A DNA stretch of 64,000 nucleotides from Bacillus marasmi (GTDB lineage Bacteria > Bacillota > Bacilli > Bacillales > Cytobacillaceae): the NCBI RefSeq assembly GCF_902168435.1, contig NZ_LR656169.1, positions 124,001 through 188,000 on the forward strand. Reading direction: 5' to 3'. The position numbers were made by a program, and so were the translations under genes. Each line of letters opens with the position of its first letter. Position 1 is the stretch's first letter. Below, piece by piece: positions 54,232 through 63,916 of this stretch. The notes under the pieces are model-generated. The model saw only the letters and a list, made by a program, of their open reading frames with translations. It was not told where the DNA came from and ran no database searches.

Positions 54232-56022
54232 TTAATCGATATTTCGAGGCAGAAAAATCGAAAACATCGTTCCGTATCCATGTTTGCTTTGCACGGAAAT
54301 TTGACCCTTATGAGCGCTAATAATATTCTTAGCAATCGCCAAACCTAAGCCCGTTCCAGAACGTCCTCTTGTTCTTGCTTTATCTGCTTTATAAAACCGC
54401 TCAAAAACAAATGGTAGGTCTTCGTCAGGTATTCCTGAACCAGTATCACGAACTTCAGCAAAGAAACCTCGCTCATCGCTTTTTTCGATTACCGTAACAG
54501 AGCCTCCACTAGGAGTATGTCGAATGGCATTGTCAATTAAATTGGTCAATACTTGTTCGAAACGATCTGCATCAATCTCAACTATTACATCTTCATTTTT
54601 CACTTCAACAGTAATGGCAACGTCTTTTTCTTTCGCCAGGCCTTGGAATTTCCGAATAATTCTATCAATATACGGTTTAAATTCAATCGGCTCTACATTG
54701 AGTTGTATATGACCGGCTTCCATTCGCGCTAAGTCTAACAATTCATTAACCAGACGCCCCATCCTTAAGGACTCATCATATATAACCTTTGCAAATTCCT
54801 TCTTTTCCTCGTCAGAACCCGCAATATCATCTACAATCGCTTCACTATAGCCCTGCATCATTGATATTGGCGTTCGAAGCTCATGTGATACATTGGCAAT
54901 AAAGTCTTGACGAAGCTTATCGAGACGGCGCTCCTCGGTCATATCTCGAATGACTGCAACTGCACCGCGAATGAATTTATTATTATATAACGGACTGACG
55001 ATAATTACCCATGATAAGTCTTGAACAGTAACCTCGCCAATTTGTTCTTTCTCCGTATTAACGGCGAGCTGGAACAACTCCATGACTTCTGAAGGTACAG
55101 CTTCGATGTTTGAATTTGATTCATTTTGATCATAATACCAATTTTGCAAAAACAGCTCTGCTGGCGGATTCGTGATAAGGATCGTTCCATCACGGTTAAA
55201 TGTAATTACCCCATCAGCCATAGAGCTTAGAATGCTTGCTAACTGTTCCTTTTCCTGACTGAGGGCATTCATATTGAATTTTAATTGCCTTCCCATTTGG
55301 TTAAAGGCTGTTGCCAATTCACCAATTTCATCATGGGATAGGATTGGGATCTTTGTATCAAACTTGCCTCTAGCAACCTCAAAAGCTGCCTCCCGCATTT
55401 TTCGTAATTGTGCAGTAATACGTGTTGAAAGGAAAAAGGCAAAAATGGTTGTTAAAATGATTGCTACACCCGCAGCTAGTAGAATAAATTTAGTTGTAGT
55501 TTGGGTGGTATCCTGCATAACTTTTAACGGTTGATAAATGAATACGGCTCCATTTTCTCCAGATTGCGTTAAAAATGGTACACCTATTACGAGAATTTGC
55601 GATTCATCCTCGGTGCGATCTGGATTTTTTTGTTTTGCGGATATTTGTTTAACAACTTCTTCGTTTTGAAAAACCTTTGAGAAATCTTTATCAGTCATCA
55701 GAAAGGATACAGATAGCCGCTCATTCTTCTCCGTATTAGGAGAGAAGTAATAATGATTAGAGTCAAGAATCACCACTGCGCTTGACACCTTATCTACTAA
55801 CTCCAATGCAATATCCAGTCCGACATCCTGATTAATTTCATCATGATTTTCTAAAATTCTTGCCATTTGTGTTGCGGTGTTCGTCAATCCTTTTTCAGTC
55901 TCATTTGTATGATAAAAATCAAAGTACTCAAGTAACATAACTGTTAGTATGAATAGTACAAAGGAAACAAGAAAAAGAATAGTAAACCAAAGTTTTCCTA
56001 CGACACTACGCCAGAACATCAT
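54232..56022 (-). CDS. resE: Sensor histidine kinase ResE
   Basis: Membrane histidine kinase that phosphorylates ResD under oxygen limitation and nitric oxide. The 596-residue protein has two membrane helices (about 10-30 and 175-200) around an external sensor domain, a HAMP linker (RITAQLRKMREAAFEVARGK), a PAS domain (about 260-360), the HisKA box FIANVSHELRTPISMMQGYS with the phosphorylated His, and an ATPase domain with NLIDNAIRHTP, DTGSGIP and GRSGTGLGLAI. It overlaps resD by 4 bp. Confidence 0.97.
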   Translation of the reverse strand: MMFWRSVVGKLWFTILFLVSFVLFILTVMLLEYFDFYHTNETEKGLTNTATQMARILENHDEINQDVGLDIALELVDKVSSAVVILDSNHYYFSPNTEKNERLSVSFLMTDKDFSKVFQNEEVVKQISAKQKNPDRTEDESQILVIGVPFLTQSGENGAVFIYQPLKVMQDTTQTTTKFILLAAGVAIILTTIFAFFLSTRITAQLRKMREAAFEVARGKFDTKIPILSHDEIGELATAFNQMGRQLKFNMNALSQEKEQLASILSSMADGVITFNRDGTILITNPPAELFLQNWYYDQNESNSNIEAVPSEVMELFQLAVNTEKEQIGEVTVQDLSWVIIVSPLYNNKFIRGAVAVIRDMTEERRLDKLRQDFIANVSHELRTPISMMQGYSEAIVDDIAGSDEEKKEFAKVIYDESLRMGRLVNELLDLARMEAGHIQLNVEPIEFKPYIDRIIRKFQGLAKEKDVAITVEVKNEDVIVEIDADRFEQVLTNLIDNAIRHTPSGGSVTVIEKSDERGFFAEVRDTGSGIPDEDLPFVFERFYKADKARTRGRSGTGLGLAIAKNIISAHKGQISVQSKHGYGTMFSIFLPRNID

Positions 56023-56735
56023 TCATTGATAACCTCGAATTTGTAGCCGACTCCCCATACTGTTACAATCATTCTTGCTGCCTGTTCAGATACTTTATTT
56101 AATTTTTCACGTAAACGCTTTACATGAGTATCAACAGTTCGTAGGTCACCGAAGAACTCATAGTGCCAAACTTCTTTAAGTAATTGTTCACGATCAAATA
56201 CCTTATCAGGAGATTTTGCAAGGAAATACAGTAATTCATATTCTTTTGGAGTTAAGCTGACTTCCTTTCCATCCGCAGTTACACGATGGGCATCATTATC
56301 AATGGTTAAATGAGGAAAAACGATAACATCCTTCGTTGTTGTCTCAGTTTGTAAATAACTAGTCTGAGAAGAACGGCGCAATAACGCTTTTACACGTAAT
56401 ACGACTTCACGAGGGCTAAATGGTTTCACGATGTAATCATCGGTGCCAACTTCGAACCCTTGGACGCGGTTTACCTCTTCACCTTTTGCTGTCAACATAA
56501 TAACTGGAGTAGATTTTTTGTCTCGTAATTCGCGACATACTTCAATTCCGTCCTTGCCAGGCATCATTAAATCAAGCAAAATGACATCATAGTCATTGGC
56601 GATTGCTTTTGCAAGGGCTTCATTTCCGTCCTCTGCTTCATCAATTATGTATTCTTCCCGCTCAAGATACATTTTTAATAAGCGGCGGATTCTTTCTTCA
56701 TCATCTACTACTAAAATTTTAACGTCTTTGTCCAT
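56019..56735 (-). CDS. resD: Response regulator ResD
   Basis: An OmpR-family transcription factor of 238 residues for respiratory and anaerobic genes. The receiver domain has VVDDEERIRRLL (about 9-20), the phospho-acceptor Asp in VILLDLMMPGKDG (about 53-65) and conserved Lys in GTDDYIVKPFSPRE. The C-terminal winged helix has LTPKEYELLYFLAKSPDKVF and the tail VDTHVKRLREKL...VWGVGYKFE. In B. subtilis resDE is transcribed both from the resA promoter and its own; the 271-bp gap before it allows this. Confidence 0.98.
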   Translation of the reverse strand: MDKDVKILVVDDEERIRRLLKMYLEREEYIIDEAEDGNEALAKAIANDYDVILLDLMMPGKDGIEVCRELRDKKSTPVIMLTAKGEEVNRVQGFEVGTDDYIVKPFSPREVVLRVKALLRRSSQTSYLQTETTTKDVIVFPHLTIDNDAHRVTADGKEVSLTPKEYELLYFLAKSPDKVFDREQLLKEVWHYEFFGDLRTVDTHVKRLREKLNKVSEQAARMIVTVWGVGYKFEVINE

Positions 56736-56904
56736 GTATTAAGTCCCCCTCGCAGATATTTTACAGAATAGGTGTTTAACTTTACTGTGAACTTTCTAAC
56801 ATTATTGTGAACACGGAAATTTCCAGAATATTTAGCATGTAGGTAACACACAATGAATAATATATTTTTTATTGTTTGTCATTCTGGTGAATATTAAACA
56901 CATT

Positions 56905-56986
56905 GAAAAAGGTCAGAATCTGCGGACAATATCTCATGATGGACTATTCATTGTTGTCGATATTGTTTATATGCAGGATCTGACCT
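56905..56986 (-). terminator. Long stem-loop terminator after resC
   Basis: AGGTCAGA..CTGC pairs with GCAG..TCTGACCT (two mismatches), with an inner stem ACAATATC/GATATTGT and T5 after it on the minus strand. It lies 20 bp after resC and probably limits read-through from resABC into resDE. Confidence 0.75.
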
Positions 56987-57006
56987 ATAATATTATTCTT
57001 TTTTGC

Positions 57007-58191
57007 TTATTGTGCGTATGAATGTAAACCAGCAATAACAAGATTAACAACAACTAGATTGAACATGATAATGATAAAACCTACTACCGAAAGCCATGCA
57101 GATTTTTCACCATGCCACCCTTTTGATAATCGCAAATGTAAAAATGCTGCATAAAATAACCAAGTAATAAGCGCCCAAACCTCTTTAGGGTCCCAGCCCC
57201 AAAATCTTGTCCAGGCAATTTGCGCCCAAATCATTGCAAATATTAGCGCACCAAGTGTAAAGACTGGAAATCCGATTAGTACTGAACGGTAGCCAATTTC
57301 ATCAACCAAATCTAAATTAATATTCTTTGTTAACGGCTGTAATACAGCGGAAATTCTTTTTCTTAAAATCACTCGTAGTACCCCGTATAATACCAGGCCA
57401 ATTCCAAGTGACCAAATGATGGTGTTTAATTTTTTTGCATTAATAATCGCTGGCACTTCAACGATTGGTTCAAAAACGTCCTTAGTTACTAGTTCTCCTT
57501 GGTGAGGACCTATAATTGCTGGAACTCCATAGGTGATTTCAGCTGGATTATCACTTTTGTCAACATAAGTAAAGTTTGCTTCGTAATCCAGAGTAACAAA
57601 AGTTGAAGTTACAAGTACGAACGCAAGTGTACTTACCACACCAAACATTACCATTTCTAACCAAAATGTACTTTTACTACTTTTTGTCTGGTCAACTGCC
57701 TTGAGTAAATAAATAATCCCCGCGACGAAGCTTATCGCTAATATAGCTTGTCCCATAGCAGCAGTTGTAACATGGATATGAAGCCAATAGCTTTGTAATG
57801 AAGGAATTAACGGTGTAATTTCTCGATTAAACATTGCAGCATATGCAATCAATAAAACTGCTACAGGCATCGCGAATAATCCTAATACTGGCGTTTTATA
57901 AACAAAATAAATGACGATAAACGCTCCTACTAGTGACATACCAAAGAATGTCGTAAACTCGAATAAGTTACTGACAGGCGCATGTCCTGCTGCTATCCAT
58001 CGTAAAATAAAATATCCTAGTTGAGCAATAAAACCGGCAATAGTAACAGCAATCCCAATTTTAGCCCAATTATTGATATTCCCTTCGTGGTTTAACCCCT
58101 TTTTTTGCTTAATTGAACCGCCAAAAAAAACAATGGCAATAATATAAAGAATAAATGCTGCAAACAGCAAATTTCCACTTGCATTTACCAC
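57007..58191 (-). CDS. resC: Cytochrome c biogenesis protein ResC (CcsA type)
   Basis: Haem handling subunit of the system II cytochrome c synthase. The 394-residue membrane protein has about eight helices and the CcsA signature [15 protein letters not shown] near residues 325-340 (tryptophan-rich motif), with histidines at [11 protein letters not shown]-adjacent YWLHIHV and at [14 protein letters not shown]. The start is GTG at 58191 with GGGGG six bases upstream. Works with ResB. Confidence 0.97.
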   Translation of the reverse strand: MVNASGNLLFAAFILYIIAIVFFGGSIKQKKGLNHEGNINNWAKIGIAVTIAGFIAQLGYFILRWIAAGHAPVSNLFEFTTFFGMSLVGAFIVIYFVYKTPVLGLFAMPVAVLLIAYAAMFNREITPLIPSLQSYWLHIHVTTAAMGQAILAISFVAGIIYLLKAVDQTKSSKSTFWLEMVMFGVVSTLAFVLVTSTFVTLDYEANFTYVDKSDNPAEITYGVPAIIGPHQGELVTKDVFEPIVEVPAIINAKKLNTIIWSLGIGLVLYGVLRVILRKRISAVLQPLTKNINLDLVDEIGYRSVLIGFPVFTLGALIFAMIWAQIAWTRFWGWDPKEVWALITWLFYAAFLHLRLSKGWHGEKSAWLSVVGFIIIMFNLVVVNLVIAGLHSYAQ

Positions 58192-58223
58192 TTTCGTTCC
58201 CCCTTATTCGTTGCTTCCCATCC

Positions 58224-59852
58224 TTATTTTGCTTGATCTTTTTCAGCCTGATCAAGCGGTTCACGAATTTCTGTATCTTTTATTACATGTTGGATATCTC
58301 GCTTTAATCCGAACCAATTTTTATTTGTATGGGCTGCAACCCAAACTTCTCCATTGTTTCGTCGGACCCAGATTCGACGATGTTGCCAATAGGCTCCTTG
58401 AGCAACACCTACCATAAAGATGATCCCACCTAAAATAATGATAGGTATAGTTAAATCCTTACGAACCGTTAATGCCGACACATTTTTAGTCTCTATCCCC
58501 AAAAATTGCATTTTATATTGATTCTCACCTAATGGTTCAATCGTTTGTCTTATTGCAACAAAACTCGTTTCTCCTTCTGGATTTTCAGGAGTTTTCATTG
58601 TAAAAACAAATGCTGGATTGTTTGGTATTCTAGATTTTGTTGATGGTTCACCATTTTCATCAAACTGAAAATCTGGGAAATAGCTAAGAATCTCAACAGA
58701 ATATCCATTTCCAAGCTCATAGGCTTCCTTTGGATTGTATAAATCGATTGCAACAGTACCAAATTCCTCATTTGAGTCTTTTTTCGTTAGCTGAAAGGTC
58801 ATTTTATTTAATTCATCTAACTTATAATCCACTTGATATAGAGCAAATGAATCAAACTTTAAAGGATGATTTACGCGAATCTCGTAATCTTTCACCTTTT
58901 TTAAGTTATGGCTTTCACCGGCGACACTATCGCCTTCCTTTTGGTAAAGAGTAACGTTTGATTGATAATTTTTTGCCATACCGCCGCCTGTCATATCAAT
59001 CGCGTTATCAAAGACTTCCTTCTCTTTCCCCTTCTCGTATGTTTCTAATTTGAATTGATTATTTTTGATATAGTACTCACCATTCGTTTCTGGAATTACC
59101 TTTGTTTCTCCTTCACGAACCCATAGTACTTTATCAATATACATCCCAGGGACAAATCTCAGCATTCCACCTATTAAGAAAATGATTAGGCCAACATGAT
59201 TTACATATGGACCCCATCTTGAAAAACGCCCCTTTTCAGCAAGGATATTTCCATTTTCCTCACGTACTTTATAGCGCTTCGCTTTTAGATTTTCCTTGAC
59301 CTTATCGAGTGCTAAAGCTTCATTTTCAACGATGCTTGTACCAAAAAGACGCTGACGCTTAATAAAGCCCTCATTTCTAGTTACGCGCTGTGCCTTTAAT
59401 GCACGATACAATGGCACGACACGGTCTAAGCTACAAATGACTAACGATACCCCAATTGAGGCGATTAATATTAAATACCACCACGAGCTATACAAATTAT
59501 GAAAACCTAATAAATAATACCATTTACCAAGTGTGCCATATTGATCTTGATAATACTCTTCAGCAGGCATCACTGGAGGAATATACATTTCCTGTGGAAA
59601 AATAGTTCCTACACCTGAAGCAATCAAAGTGATGACAATAAGCCAAACCCCTACTTTAACTGATGAAAAAAAGTTCCAAATTTTATCAATTATCGTTTTA
59701 TTATAGGTTTGTGACCGGCGCGCACTACCTTCATAGCGCATATCAACTAAACCTTGTATGTTCTCCTCTTCCACAAGTACCTTCCCACATGCTTCACATA
59801 GAACTGTACCGTGCGGATTGACGTGACCACATTCGCACTTTACATCAATCAT
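58224..59852 (-). CDS. resB: Cytochrome c biogenesis protein ResB
   Basis: Membrane partner of ResC in haem attachment to apocytochrome c. The 542-residue protein opens with a zinc-ribbon-like segment (CECGHVNPHGTVLCEACGK), has three membrane helices before residue 230, a large external domain (about 240-470) with HPLKFDSFALYQVDYKL, a fourth helix (about 475-495) and a cytoplasmic tail. All of this matches B. subtilis ResB, including the zinc ribbon. It lies 20 bp after resA and 32 bp before resC. Confidence 0.97.
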   Translation of the reverse strand: MIDVKCECGHVNPHGTVLCEACGKVLVEEENIQGLVDMRYEGSARRSQTYNKTIIDKIWNFFSSVKVGVWLIVITLIASGVGTIFPQEMYIPPVMPAEEYYQDQYGTLGKWYYLLGFHNLYSSWWYLILIASIGVSLVICSLDRVVPLYRALKAQRVTRNEGFIKRQRLFGTSIVENEALALDKVKENLKAKRYKVREENGNILAEKGRFSRWGPYVNHVGLIIFLIGGMLRFVPGMYIDKVLWVREGETKVIPETNGEYYIKNNQFKLETYEKGKEKEVFDNAIDMTGGGMAKNYQSNVTLYQKEGDSVAGESHNLKKVKDYEIRVNHPLKFDSFALYQVDYKLDELNKMTFQLTKKDSNEEFGTVAIDLYNPKEAYELGNGYSVEILSYFPDFQFDENGEPSTKSRIPNNPAFVFTMKTPENPEGETSFVAIRQTIEPLGENQYKMQFLGIETKNVSALTVRKDLTIPIIILGGIIFMVGVAQGAYWQHRRIWVRRNNGEVWVAAHTNKNWFGLKRDIQHVIKDTEIREPLDQAEKDQAK

Positions 59853-59872
59853 GTTTCCATACTCCCCGCAAT

Positions 59873-60397
59873 TTATGGCTTAATTTTTTCCATAAAGCTT
59901 TTAATCTTTGCCTCCGTTAATTCTCCCGTATACGAATCGATAACATTTCCATTCTTATCTATTAGAAATGTCACCGGCAGTGGATTAACACTATATGCTT
60001 GCATAACTTGACTATCTTTATCAATGACTATTGGAAATTCGAGCTTATGACGCTGTGCAAATTTTTGAACAGCTAAATCAGATTCACCAACATTAACAGC
60101 AATAACCTGAACACCTTGGTCCTTATATTGCATGAACTGATTATTGATAAACGGCATCTCCTTCTCACATGGCTTACACCAAGTACCCCAGAAATTCAAA
60201 AACACCCCTTGACCTTTATAATCGGAAAGTTGATGCTTTTCCCCATTTAAGTCAACAAGCGAAAAATCAGGTGCTTCTTTGCCTTTTTCCACTGTCTTAT
60301 TTTCGTCTTTCGTAAAGTTTGCATATAATGTATAAGCAATCGCCGCTCCCAAGATGAGCAAGATTACTGTACGCATGACCAACCGCTGCTTTTTCAT
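59873..60397 (-). CDS. resA: Thiol-disulfide oxidoreductase ResA
   Basis: Extracytoplasmic thioredoxin-like protein that reduces the haem-binding cysteines of apocytochrome c. The 174-residue protein has an N-terminal membrane anchor (about 7-25), then NFWGTWCKPCEKEMPFIN with the CxxC active site (about 73-76) and the conserved Glu downstream (EKEM), and a cis-Pro loop NPLPVTFLID (about 138-147). Start ATG has TGGAGGGG upstream. It heads resABCDE. Confidence 0.97.
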   Translation of the reverse strand: MKKQRLVMRTVILLILGAAIAYTLYANFTKDENKTVEKGKEAPDFSLVDLNGEKHQLSDYKGQGVFLNFWGTWCKPCEKEMPFINNQFMQYKDQGVQVIAVNVGESDLAVQKFAQRHKLEFPIVIDKDSQVMQAYSVNPLPVTFLIDKNGNVIDSYTGELTEAKIKSFMEKIKP

Positions 60398-60441
60398 TCG
60401 TACTCCCCTCCATTGTACTAAATTAAAGCAATTTTCATTAA

Positions 60442-60487
60442 ATTATAACACTTTCCAACATTAAGATATTGTTAACACAATGTTCAA
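60442..60487 (-). promoter_or_regulatory. resA promoter with PhoP-box-like repeats
   Basis: An extended -10, TGTTATAAT, has its TATAAT at 60447-60442. Upstream stand three TTAACA-like hexamers, TTGAAC (60487-60482), TTAACA (60475-60470) and TTAATG (60464-60459), spaced 12 and 11 bp apart on one face of the helix. In B. subtilis the resA promoter is activated by PhoP, whose boxes have this layout. Binding is inferred. Confidence 0.45.
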
Positions 60488-60498
60488 CTATGACACTT

Positions 60499-61227
60499 TT
60501 ATGAACTTTTACTTGTCGCCATCACCCTAATTTGTTTTACTTCATGAGGTGTTAATTCCCTCATATCCCCAGCTGAAAGTCCAGCTAATGTTAAAAAGCC
60601 ATAACGTTCACGTTTAAGCTTTATGACCGGGCATCCAATCGCCTCAAGCATCCTCCTGACTTGGCGATTTCTGCCTTCATGAATCGAAATTTCAATGACT
60701 GCTGTTTGTTTCCGTTTATCAAAAGAAAGCATCTTCACTTTTGCTGGTGCAGTTTTACCATCTTCTAGTTGAATTCCTCTCTGTAACGCCTTAATATTCT
60801 CACGCGTTGGAATTCCCTTGGTTTTGGCAACATAAACTTTGTCTATTTCATTACTTGGATGCATAAGCAAATTTGCAAATTCACCATCATTCGTAAGCAA
60901 TAGCAGACCTGAAGTATCATAATCTAATCTTCCAACAGGGTAGACCCTTTGTTTAATGACTGGGAGAAAATCGGTAACCACCTTTCTGCCCTTTTCATCC
61001 TGGACACTCGAGATGACTCCCCGTGGTTTATAAAAAAGAAAGTAAACCGGCTCTTCGCGTTCAAGCGGTATCCCTTCAACTTCTACCCGATCTGAAGGAG
61101 ATACTTTAATTCCAAGCTCTTTCACGACTTTTCCATTTACGGTCACTTTTCCATCTAGAATGATTTGTTCAGCCTTTCTTCGTGATGCAATTCCTGCATG
61201 GGCAATAACTTTTTGCAAGCGTTCCAT
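60499..61227 (-). CDS. rluB: 23S rRNA pseudouridine synthase RluB
   Basis: Makes pseudouridine in helix 89-93 of 23S rRNA. The 242-residue protein has an N-terminal S4 RNA-binding domain (MERLQKVIAHAGIASRRKAE, about 1-60) and the RsuA-family catalytic domain with YPVGRLDYDTSGLLLLTNDG (catalytic Asp about residue 101) and GRNRQVRRMLEAIGCPV (about 198-214). ATG at 61227 follows GAGGTGG. It lies just upstream of the res operon as in B. subtilis. Confidence 0.96.
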   Translation of the reverse strand: MERLQKVIAHAGIASRRKAEQIILDGKVTVNGKVVKELGIKVSPSDRVEVEGIPLEREEPVYFLFYKPRGVISSVQDEKGRKVVTDFLPVIKQRVYPVGRLDYDTSGLLLLTNDGEFANLLMHPSNEIDKVYVAKTKGIPTRENIKALQRGIQLEDGKTAPAKVKMLSFDKRKQTAVIEISIHEGRNRQVRRMLEAIGCPVIKLKRERYGFLTLAGLSAGDMRELTPHEVKQIRVMATSKSS

Positions 61228-61382
61228 AAAATGCCACCTCAAATTCTAAGTAAATCGAAGCATAAAAACTCCAATTCTATCCCTTGAATTATGACATAAA
61301 ATCGTCAAATTTCAAAGTAACCTAGCTTTATTTGTAGAAGAAATACAAAAAAAGAATAATGCTGTCGAATTTTTAAAAGGAA

Positions 61383-61415
61383 ACAAAAATAACCCAGCCT
61401 TCATCCAGCTGGGTC
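61383..61415 (-). terminator. Terminator of dacB-spmA-spmB
   Basis: AACCCAGC (61391-61398) pairs with GCTGGGT(61408-61414); on the minus strand the stem continues into TATTTTTGTTT. Confidence 0.8.
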
Positions 61416-61428
61416 ATACGATAGAATA

Positions 61429-61965
61429 TTATTTTGTACCAAAAACAAAAGCAACAACGACAATGGAGATAATGATTCCCACTACATCTGCCAACAGTCC
61501 GACTTTTAGGGCATCTCCCATTTTCTTTATGCCGACCGCACCAAAGTAAACGGTCAATACATAAAACGTTGTGTCTGTACTTCCCTGCAGGACTGAGGCT
61601 AAGCGGCCAACAAACGAATCCGGACCATAGGTAGCTATTAAATCGCTCGTCATTCCTAGTGCTGCTGTACCTGATATCGGTCGTATGATGGATAAAGGAA
61701 TGATTTCTGATGGTATTCCAAGTGCATTTACCCATGGTCCCATTAGTTTCATAAAATAATCAAGGGCACCTGATGCCCGAAAGACTGTAATAGCCACAAG
61801 CATTCCCACTAAATAAGGGATAATTGAAACAGCAATCTTAATTCCTTCCTTTCCACCCTCAACAAAGCTTTCATAGGTTGGAACTTTTTTAATTGTCCCA
61901 TAAATTAGTATTGAGCCAATTAATATTGGTATTAGCCATAGCGAAATCATCGAAATCATTGCCAT
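61429..61965 (-). CDS. spmB: Spore maturation protein SpmB
   Basis: A 178-residue membrane protein of the nucleoside-recognition (Gate) family with about five helices; conserved segment GTAALGMTSDLIATYGPDSF (about 93-112). In B. subtilis SpmA and SpmB are needed for full core dehydration and heat resistance. ATG at 61965 has AAAGGAAGAG upstream, gives the B. subtilis length, and lies one base past the spmA stop; a longer open frame to 62049 is ignored. Confidence 0.96.
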   Translation of the reverse strand: MAMISMISLWLIPILIGSILIYGTIKKVPTYESFVEGGKEGIKIAVSIIPYLVGMLVAITVFRASGALDYFMKLMGPWVNALGIPSEIIPLSIIRPISGTAALGMTSDLIATYGPDSFVGRLASVLQGSTDTTFYVLTVYFGAVGIKKMGDALKVGLLADVVGIIISIVVVAFVFGTK

Positions 61966-61966
61966 A

Positions 61967-62560
61967 TTAGTCTCTTCCTTTACGACTTCTTCGAGAGTGA
62001 AAATATCGATCGATGATAATAGCGGCAATTGCCGATAATGTAGTAACAATCAACGTAGGTCCGACTATTTCAGTGGGTGAATCAGAATGGTAATTCATTC
62101 TAATCGCAATGACCGTCGTCGGAATAATCGTAATGCTGGCTGTATTAATTGCTAAAAAAGTAATCATCGAACGGCTGGCATAATCTTTATCGCCATTAAG
62201 TTTCTTCAACTGTTCCATTGCCTTTATACCTAACGGAGTTGCAGCATTTCCCAATCCAAACATATTCGCTATCATATTGGATAAAATATAGCCCATTGCC
62301 GGATGGTTTGCCGGCACTTCAGGAAACAGTCTAACGATTAACGGACGAAATAATCCTGTCAATTTTGCGAGAAGCCCTGAATCATCAGCTATTCGCATTA
62401 TACCTAACCAAAATACTAGGATGCTGATTAACCCAATACATAACGTTACAGCTTCTTTTGCACCATTAAAAATAGCTTCATTCACTTCTTTTATCGTCCC
62501 GTTCACCATTGCAAAAACAAGTCCAATTATGGTCATTCCGACCCAAATATAATTAACCAT
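61967..62560 (-). CDS. spmA: Spore maturation protein SpmA
   Basis: A 197-residue membrane protein related to SpmB (nucleoside-recognition domain) with about five helices. Family features are VNEAIFNGAKEAVTLCIGLI (about 24-43), MANMFGLGNAATPLGIKAME (about 92-112) and a basic C-terminus. Works with SpmB in forespore dehydration. Its ATG lies inside the end of dacB (8-bp overlap) and its stop is directly before spmB, so the three genes form one operon. Confidence 0.96.
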   Translation of the reverse strand: MVNYIWVGMTIIGLVFAMVNGTIKEVNEAIFNGAKEAVTLCIGLISILVFWLGIMRIADDSGLLAKLTGLFRPLIVRLFPEVPANHPAMGYILSNMIANMFGLGNAATPLGIKAMEQLKKLNGDKDYASRSMITFLAINTASITIIPTTVIAIRMNYHSDSPTEIVGPTLIVTTLSAIAAIIIDRYFHSRRSRKGRD

Positions 62561-63701
62561 CTGAGTTCACGCCTGTTATAAGCTGTAAAGCATTTTTGAA
62601 ATAGTCCCAAACTGATGTTTTTTTCTTTTCAATATGCTTATAATATATCGATACTTGTTCAATTTTCTCATCACCAAAATATACAATGGCTTTCCCAACT
62701 ACATTGGGGACTTTTTCTTGATCTTTCCAGTCCCGTTTAGGCTTGACCAGTTTATACTCAACCCTAAATTTGTCTTGCTCCTCACTCGTTACTGGATATA
62801 CTACTCCGGATTTAATATAAATCCGCTTACGATAAAAATCATCCTTGACATCCTTAACGGAACCTGGAGTAATGACCTCAGCCAAATCATATTTATTAAA
62901 CGCAGATTCATACATAAAAATGTGATCATTCCAATCATCACCGGCATTTAAAGTTACAGCAATTAAATCCAAATCACCTTTTGTAGCCGTCGTCACCAGT
63001 GTTCTTTTTGCTAATTTCGTATACCCCGTTTTCCCACCAGTGGTGTATTTATATTTTTCTGTTAGTAGTCTATTTTTGTTCTTCCAAACTCTGTCCCATT
63101 TTTCAGTCGGATTTGGCGCTCGGTGGACCTTTGTTCCAGCAATTTTTTGATATGTAGAATTCATCATTGCGTATTTTGTTAAAATCGCCATATCATAGGC
63201 TGTTGAATAATGTTCCTTTGAATCATCCAAACCATGCGGATTGGCAAAATGTGATTTTGTCATGCCAATTTCTTCTGCTTTTTGGTTCATTAAATAAACA
63301 AACCCTTCCAAGCTTCCGCCAACATGCTCAGCTATCGCCACTGCAGCGTCATTGCCTGAACGTAGCATTAGGCCGTAAACGAGATCCTCTAATTTTACTT
63401 TTTCTCCTAATTTCAAATAAATAGATGAACCTTCCGCTCGCACTGCTCGGTTACTTACAGTAACTGTTTCATCTAATTTTCCTGATTCAATGGCTAGTAT
63501 CGCAGTCATAATTTTTGTAATGCTGGCAATTCTCCGCACTTCAAAGGCATTTTTTTGAAACAATATTCTACCTGAGTTCTGTTCAATTAAAACTGCATTT
63601 CTCGCGCTTATTGAACCTTTTGCATGTACAATAGGAGCAATATTTATGACAATGAAGGAAATGATGAAAATTAAGAGCAAAAGCTTAGAAATCTTTTTCA
63701 T
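62553..63701 (-). CDS. dacB: Sporulation D-alanyl-D-alanine carboxypeptidase DacB
   Basis: Penicillin-binding protein 5*, which controls cortex cross-linking in the forespore. The 382-residue protein has a signal peptide (about 1-27, ending IVHA), an S11 catalytic domain with SITKIMTAI (SxxK, about 61-64), SGNDAA (SxN, about 115) and GKTGYTKLA (KTG, about 220), and a C-terminal beta-rich domain with PKRDWKDQEKVP. RBS AAAGGAG. It heads the dacB-spmA-spmB operon and has a SigE-type promoter upstream. Confidence 0.96.
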   Translation of the reverse strand: MKKISKLLLLIFIISFIVINIAPIVHAKGSISARNAVLIEQNSGRILFQKNAFEVRRIASITKIMTAILAIESGKLDETVTVSNRAVRAEGSSIYLKLGEKVKLEDLVYGLMLRSGNDAAVAIAEHVGGSLEGFVYLMNQKAEEIGMTKSHFANPHGLDDSKEHYSTAYDMAILTKYAMMNSTYQKIAGTKVHRAPNPTEKWDRVWKNKNRLLTEKYKYTTGGKTGYTKLAKRTLVTTATKGDLDLIAVTLNAGDDWNDHIFMYESAFNKYDLAEVITPGSVKDVKDDFYRKRIYIKSGVVYPVTSEEQDKFRVEYKLVKPKRDWKDQEKVPNVVGKAIVYFGDEKIEQVSIYYKHIEKKKTSVWDYFKNALQLITGVNSDG

Positions 63702-63735
63702 TTAATAAACCTCGTCTCCTTTTGGGGTTTGTACA

Positions 63736-63764
63736 AGTTTATGCGAGTAAAAAGCCATTATGAC
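63736..63764 (-). promoter_or_regulatory. Candidate SigE promoter for dacB-spmA-spmB
   Basis: The minus strand has GTCATAAT (63764-63757), a 13-bp spacer and CATAAACT (63743-63736), close to the SigE -10 CATACAHT with one mismatch. It is 35 bp upstream of dacB. B. subtilis dacB is transcribed by SigE. Confidence 0.55.
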
Positions 63765-63852
63765 AAGAACTGGATGGATGTTACAGGTTGATTTTCGCTT
63801 GGAACGCATTAACAATAATAAAAAGAAAGAGGCTTGGACATAAGTATTCAGT

Positions 63853-63916
63853 TAAAAAAAATCGAACTATGATGCGAAATTCAAACTCTGAATTTCCCAA
63901 TAGTTCGATTTTTTTA
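63853..63916. terminator. Long palindromic terminator upstream of dacB
   Basis: AAAAATCGAACTAT (63857-63870) pairs with ATAGTTCGATTTTT (63900-63913), and an inner GAAATTC/GAATTTC stem forms the top. The A- and T-runs at the ends make it usable from both directions. The gene it serves on the right lies outside the window; nothing else is seen to 64000. Confidence 0.75.

Noticed and set aside
61373-61735. 120-codon minus-strand ORF within the spmB region
   Set aside because: It overlaps spmB in another frame, and its Cys/Arg-rich composition matches nothing; spmB has full family support.
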